Positions 5,617-8,384 of a stretch of 8,384 bases of DNA are shown here, in pieces (positions within the stretch are counted from its first letter, which is position 1; the number at the start of each line of letters is the position of its first letter). This stretch comes from CAZWUW01 sp964636895. Lineage in GTDB: Bacteria > Bacillota > Thermincolia > Thermincolales > CAZWUW01. The notes under the pieces were generated by a model, which saw only the letters and a list, made by a program, of their open reading frames with translations, ran no database searches and was not told where the DNA came from. The stretch covers positions 1 to 8,384 of the forward strand of contig CAZWUW010000105.1 of assembly GCA_964636895.1 (NCBI GenBank). Direction: 5' to 3'. The position numbers and the translations under genes are program-made.

Positions 5617-6606
5617 ATGACACGACGTAATTTTTTCAAACGTTCCCTGGCATCCATTGCGGCCGGCAGTTTGGTTATGGCCGCAGGGCGGGGGCAGGCT
5701 GAGGCAGTCGGTAACGTGCCGGTGGGGACATTGATTGATTTGACCAAATGTGACGGCTGTAAAGGAGAGGCAGTCCCCAAATGTGTAGCTGCCTGTAAAA
5801 CCAAAAATGCGGCCAATTACCCGGTGCCGGTAAAAGACATTCCAGCCAACTGGCCGCAAAACAAAAAGGAGGACTGGAGCGGTAAAAAACACCTGACAGA
5901 CAAACTAACTCCTTATAACTGGTCCTACGTACAGCAGGTGCAGGTCAACCATAATGGTCGGCTACATCAATTGTTTATACAGCGCCGCTGCATGCATTGT
6001 GACAATCCGCCATGTGCCAAGTTATGTCCCTTTGGTGTGCAAAGCAAGACAGAGCAAGGGGCGGTGTTGATTGACCGCAGCTACTGTATGGGCGGTGCCA
6101 AGTGCCGTGATGTATGCCCCTGGAATATTCCCCAACGGCAGGCCGGCGACGGTTTGTATATGACTTTGCTGCCGGGATATATTGGTGGCGGTGTAATGTA
6201 TAAATGTGACCTTTGCAGCGACCAAGTGGGAAAAGGGGGCAGCCCCGCCTGTGTTGACGCCTGTCCGCAAAAGGCCCTGACATTTGGGCCCAGGGATGCG
6301 ATGAGGCAGCTTGCTTACCAAAGGGTAAAAGAAATTGACGGCTATATTTACGGAGACAAAGAAAACGACGGCACCGCCACTTTTTATATATCACCCGTGC
6401 CTTTTGAAAAAATTCACCAGGCGATTATGCAGCAAAAGGAAGCGGCGGACAAATCTGAACGCATCGGCATCCCGGGGATGCAGCCGGGAGTAGAAAACTA
6501 TTTGGAAACTCCAAACGGTACGGCGTTAAGCTTTGTGCTGGCACCGCTGGCCGGTGCTTTTGCTGCCGGGTGGGCGGCTATGAAAACGATGAAAGGGGAG
6601 GAATAA
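5617..6606 (+). CDS. Tat-exported [4Fe-4S] electron-transfer subunit (FdnH/PhsB/DmsB-like)
   Basis: The 329-residue product has a Tat signal (TRRNFFK at 2-8, then a hydrophobic stretch to A-E-A near 30). Four cysteine groups follow: C45/48/56/60, C125/128/133/137, C157/163/167 and C197/200/212/216. One hydrophobic segment near 301-321 should anchor it to the membrane. This is the layout of beta subunits of membrane formate dehydrogenases and related molybdopterin oxidoreductases, which pass electrons between a catalytic subunit and a b-type cytochrome. The third group reads C-M-G-G-A-K-C, where the family has C-x-x-C-x-x-C: glycine 160 replaces a cysteine, leaving 15 of 16. I prefer the ATG at 5617 (GAG 8 nt upstream); GTG 5608, with GAAGGGG ten nt upstream, adds three residues and is possible. 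GTG 5578 is rejected because it lies inside the operator-like repeat. It is followed by the cytochrome gene after one base. Confidence 0.9.
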   Translation: MTRRNFFKRSLASIAAGSLVMAAGRGQAEAVGNVPVGTLIDLTKCDGCKGEAVPKCVAACKTKNAANYPVPVKDIPANWPQNKKEDWSGKKHLTDKLTPYNWSYVQQVQVNHNGRLHQLFIQRRCMHCDNPPCAKLCPFGVQSKTEQGAVLIDRSYCMGGAKCRDVCPWNIPQRQAGDGLYMTLLPGYIGGGVMYKCDLCSDQVGKGGSPACVDACPQKALTFGPRDAMRQLAYQRVKEIDGYIYGDKENDGTATFYISPVPFEKIHQAIMQQKEAADKSERIGIPGMQPGVENYLETPNGTALSFVLAPLAGAFAAGWAAMKTMKGEE

Positions 6607-6607
6607 C

Positions 6608-7291
6608 ATGAGAATTAAACGGCATAGCGGTTCAGTTCGCATGGTCCATTGGTTAGTGGCGATTTCCACCATGCTGCTTTTCTTTTCGGGTTTTGGTCAG
6701 ATGCCAATGTATGAGCGCTTTTTTGTGACCTCTTTGCCGGGTCTGGGCTGGTCCGGTGATTATGCCATTACCTTGCTGCTGCACTATGCTTTTGCTGCCC
6801 TCCTGATTTTTGCAGTGGTTTACCATTTGGTCTATCATGTTGTGCGTAAGGAATATACTATCCTTCCCCGCCGGGGAGATGTAAGCGCTTCGTTTAAAAT
6901 CATCAAGGCTATGCTGGGCTTCGGTCAGGAACCACCTTCCGGCAAATACCTGGCCGAACAGCGGCTGGCGTATGTATTTGTAGGTGGCAATATATTGCTG
7001 GTGATTGTGACCGGCATCATTAAAGTGCTTAAAAACCTGCCTAATTTTAATTTCGATTACGGTTTCCTGTTAGTGAACACTACCTTGCATAATATTTCGG
7101 CAATACTATTGTTATTTGGTATTATTGGGCACTTGGCAGCCTTTGTTTTTAAGCAGAACAGGCAACTGCTGCCCGGTATTTTCACAGGGTTTATCGATGC
7201 CGATTATGCTAGACACAGACATCAGTTATGGTATGAAACCTTACAGCCTGAAAATTTTGTTAAGAAAGATTTTGTTAAGAAAGCGGGCTAG
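6608..7291 (+). CDS. Formate dehydrogenase gamma-like cytochrome b (b561-type)
   Basis: The 227-residue product has four membrane segments (about 13-31, 53-78, 120-141 and 155-181). Histidines suited to binding two b hemes are H14 in the first, H59, H73 and H77 in or near the second, and H161 and H175 in the fourth. The motif P-P-S-G-K-Y-L-A-E-Q-R before the third segment corresponds to the GKYN-x-x-Q-K signature of FdnI/FdoI-type subunits. It should take electrons from the iron-sulfur protein encoded just upstream to the quinone pool, or the reverse. The ATG follows GGGGAGGA, which lies in the last codons of that gene, with only one base between stop and start, so they are cotranscribed. The C-terminal tail is basic (V-K-K-D-F-V-K-K) and is probably cytoplasmic. 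Direction of electron flow is not determined by the sequence. Confidence 0.9.
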   Translation: MRIKRHSGSVRMVHWLVAISTMLLFFSGFGQMPMYERFFVTSLPGLGWSGDYAITLLLHYAFAALLIFAVVYHLVYHVVRKEYTILPRRGDVSASFKIIKAMLGFGQEPPSGKYLAEQRLAYVFVGGNILLVIVTGIIKVLKNLPNFNFDYGFLLVNTTLHNISAILLLFGIIGHLAAFVFKQNRQLLPGIFTGFIDADYARHRHQLWYETLQPENFVKKDFVKKAG

Positions 7292-7344
7292 ATAGGATAT
7301 TCTAAGTGTTGCCAGCATAACTATATTACCGTGAGGTGGTAGTT

Positions 7345-7818
7345 ATGGGGCGGGAAGACAAGGTTATACGCTGGTTTTGCCGGTTTGAACGATTTCTGGT
7401 CAGGTTGGTGATTGCTGCGGCTGTGCTATTGGTGCTGGTTCAGGCTTGGGCGGTGCAAAGCCCTACCGCCGGACTGCTTGATATGGCCGGCTTGGATGAA
7501 TACGGACCGGTGGCTGCAATGGGTAACAATGACCAGGATAAAGCCGTCGTGATGACTTTTGAACTGCTTGACTACAGTGCTTTAGGGCGGGCTCAGGTGT
7601 TGGTCAATGGTTTGCCGGCGGCAGATTTTAGTACCCGCTATACAACTGTTAAAGTAGCACCGGGAGATGCGGTGGAAATTGACGGAACGTTTTATGATCG
7701 GTCGTTTCGCATCAAGTTACTCGATGTTTATCCGGTCGCAGTAAAGCCGGTTCGGGATGTTGTGCACACAGTCAGGCAGGAGCGCCATTTGATTGGAATA
7801 GTGGAGTTAGAGGATTAA
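7345..7818 (+). CDS. Unrecognised membrane-anchored protein, 157 aa
   Basis: The ATG at 7345 follows GAGGTG with a 6-nt gap; the GTG at 7336 lies within that ribosome site and is not favoured. Residues 18-36 form one hydrophobic segment after a basic N-terminus (RFERFLVR), suggesting an N-in single-pass anchor with the remaining ~120 residues outside the membrane. The region around V-L-V-N-G, V-A-P-G-D-A-V-E-I-D-G-T and S-F-R-I-K-L-L-D-V looks like a small beta-rich domain. There is no cysteine in the exported part and no heme motif, so it is not an obvious electron carrier. It lies 53 nt after the cytochrome gene with no terminator between, and a hairpin follows its stop, so it may be the last gene of the redox operon. 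Whether it works with the redox proteins is unknown. Confidence 0.75.
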   Translation: MGREDKVIRWFCRFERFLVRLVIAAAVLLVLVQAWAVQSPTAGLLDMAGLDEYGPVAAMGNNDQDKAVVMTFELLDYSALGRAQVLVNGLPAADFSTRYTTVKVAPGDAVEIDGTFYDRSFRIKLLDVYPVAVKPVRDVVHTVRQERHLIGIVELED

Positions 7819-7827
7819 AAAAACGGG

Positions 7828-7848
7828 GAGCGGGTTAATAGCCCGCTC
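7828..7848. terminator. Hairpin terminator after redox operon
   Basis: GAGCGGG (7828-7834) pairs with CCCGCTC (7842-7848) around a 7-nt loop, 9 nt after the stop at 7818. The plus strand has a weak tract (AATTCTTTGTTTT); the minus strand has a seven-T run after a short gap, so it may work in both directions. Confidence 0.65.
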
Positions 7849-7861
7849 AATTCTTTGTTTT

Positions 7862-8110
7862 ACGGCTCGTGATTGGGCTGTCTGGGATGACAGCTATGTC
7901 TTCAGCAGCGATAAAAATGAGGCGTAACTTAAGGTTAACCTTAATGATGAAACAATTGCCAGACTTCAATTAAATCTGTTAGTGTATTACAATGCCGAAG
8001 GCCGTATGCTCTTGCCAAAAGTAATTAAACAAATAAGTGAAAAAACCGAAGTGATTCCCAGAGAAATATATGAGGTGTTTGAACTACTGGGGGTATCGCC
8101 AACATTTTAA
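7862..8110 (+). pseudogene. CHASE4 sensor-domain fragment, interrupted by a stop
   Basis: One continuous frame reads T-A-R-D-W-A-V-W-D-D-S-Y-V-F and on to N-E-A, then TAA at 7925-7927, then continues in the same frame L-K-V-N-L-N-D-E-T-I-A-R-L-Q-L-N-L-L-V-Y-Y-N-A-E-G-R to TAA at 8108. The DWA-x-WDD-x-Y-x-F motif, a Y-x-x-x-N-L-x-D-E-T segment and a following D/N-x-x-G turn are the order seen in CHASE4 extracytoplasmic sensor domains of diguanylate cyclases, histidine kinases and related receptors. The TAA stands where the family's tyrosine (TAT/TAC) would be, so a single base change may have killed the gene. No start codon with a ribosome site, no N-terminal membrane helix and no output domain are present. 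It begins soon after the terminator at 7848. I regard it as a decayed fragment; the family call is from memory of the motif. Confidence 0.65.
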
Positions 8111-8143
8111 CATAAATATACGCTAAGATAATTTATTGAAGTG

Positions 8144-8184
8144 AAAAGCCGGTTTTTCCTACGTTAAGGAAGAACCGGCTTTTT
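8144..8184. terminator. Strong bidirectional terminator
   Basis: A 16-bp stem (8144-8159 with 8168-8183, one G-U pair) with an 8-nt loop has an A run on its left side and a T run on its right, so it can end transcription on both strands. It lies 16 nt downstream of the minus-strand toxin stop and is the natural end of that transcript. Confidence 0.85.
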
Positions 8185-8199
8185 AATCAACAAAAACAC

Positions 8200-8384
8200 T
8201 TAATAAATAGCACCGCGGAAATCAATGGCCTGTATGTAAATAATCTTCTCCTTATGCTGTATTTCAAAGAGTATGCGATAAGAGCCAATTCGTAGGCGAT
8301 ATAATCCCTGCCGTCCTTTCATTAGTTTGCGCTTCGGCTCCATCCGTGCTTTGCGGTGAAGAATTTCCTTGTTGATGGAAATGA
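8200..8384 (-). CDS. RelE/ParE-family toxin-like protein, C-terminal part (5' end beyond window)
   Basis: On the minus strand 60 codons run from the window end to a TAA at 8200-8202. The end reads G-L-Y-R-L-R-I-G-S-Y-R-I-L-F-E-I-Q, then I-Y-I-Q-A-I-D-F-R-G-A-I-Y, which is the strand pattern and closing motif of RelE/ParE-superfamily toxins (basic K-G-R-x-G-L-Y-R-L-R, then the R-x-x-F-E strand, then a final D-F-R-G). RelE members cleave mRNA at the ribosome and ParE members poison gyrase; the fragment does not decide between them. The N-terminus and, by the usual order, the antitoxin gene should lie beyond position 8384. It is followed by the strong terminator at 8144-8184. Confidence 0.8.
   Translation of the reverse strand, partial: ISINKEILHRKARMEPKRKLMKGRQGLYRLRIGSYRILFEIQHKEKIIYIQAIDFRGAIY

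Noticed and set aside
8000..8110. Antitoxin gene for the nearby RelE-like toxin
   Set aside because: The end of this frame looked antitoxin-like, but it is on the opposite strand, has no start, and its upstream part fits a CHASE4 domain; the antitoxin should be beyond 8384.

Overview
The window looks like chromosomal DNA of an anaerobic, Gram-positive-type Firmicute of moderate G+C. The repertoire (Mg-chelatase-type AAA+ ATPase with a cysteine cluster, LrgAB, HI0933-family flavoprotein, Tat-exported iron-sulfur protein with a b-type cytochrome) and the strong GGAGG-type ribosome sites would fit Sporomusaceae (Negativicutes) or Peptococcaceae. That placement is an inference from gene style; there is no rRNA or marker gene here.

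Region 1 (1-2764, minus strand) is a duplicated two-gene cassette. The upstream, intact copy encodes an AAA+ ATPase (1532-2764) followed 13 nt later by an unrecognised protein of 207 residues (895-1518). The downstream copy has a clear paralogue of the unknown protein (618 down to the window edge, open at the edge). In front of it is a 77-codon stump of the ATPase (590-823): it aligns without gaps through the Walker A region, has lost the Walker A glycines and is cut off soon after. A similar leader element (hairpin plus repeated AGTCCRGAG motif) precedes both ATPase copies. This duplicated cassette and its repeated leader are the most unusual part of the window.

Region 2 (about 2870-5454, plus strand) is a divergent operon, lrgA-lrgB-FAD oxidoreductase. 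It is tightly packed (lrgA/lrgB overlap, then 15 nt), uses TTG starts for the last two genes and ends in a long hairpin with a T tract. The 2765-3047 interval holds a possible minus-strand promoter, a 14-bp palindrome and a reasonable lrgA promoter.

Region 3 (about 5480-7848, plus strand) is a redox operon. A perfect-consensus promoter (TTGACA-N17-TATAAT) is flanked by inverted repeats of the ATACCC/GGGTAT type that recall CsoR/CstR-family operators. It drives a Tat-signal four-cluster iron-sulfur protein that lacks one of its sixteen expected cysteines, a formate-dehydrogenase-gamma-like cytochrome b, and a small membrane-anchored protein of unknown function. No molybdopterin catalytic subunit is present in the window, so the partner enzyme is unknown.

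Region 4 (7849-8384) is a decayed or accessory border. It holds a plus-strand fragment of a CHASE4 sensor domain interrupted by a TAA, then a strong bidirectional terminator, then the C-terminal part of a RelE/ParE-type toxin on the minus strand running off the window end.
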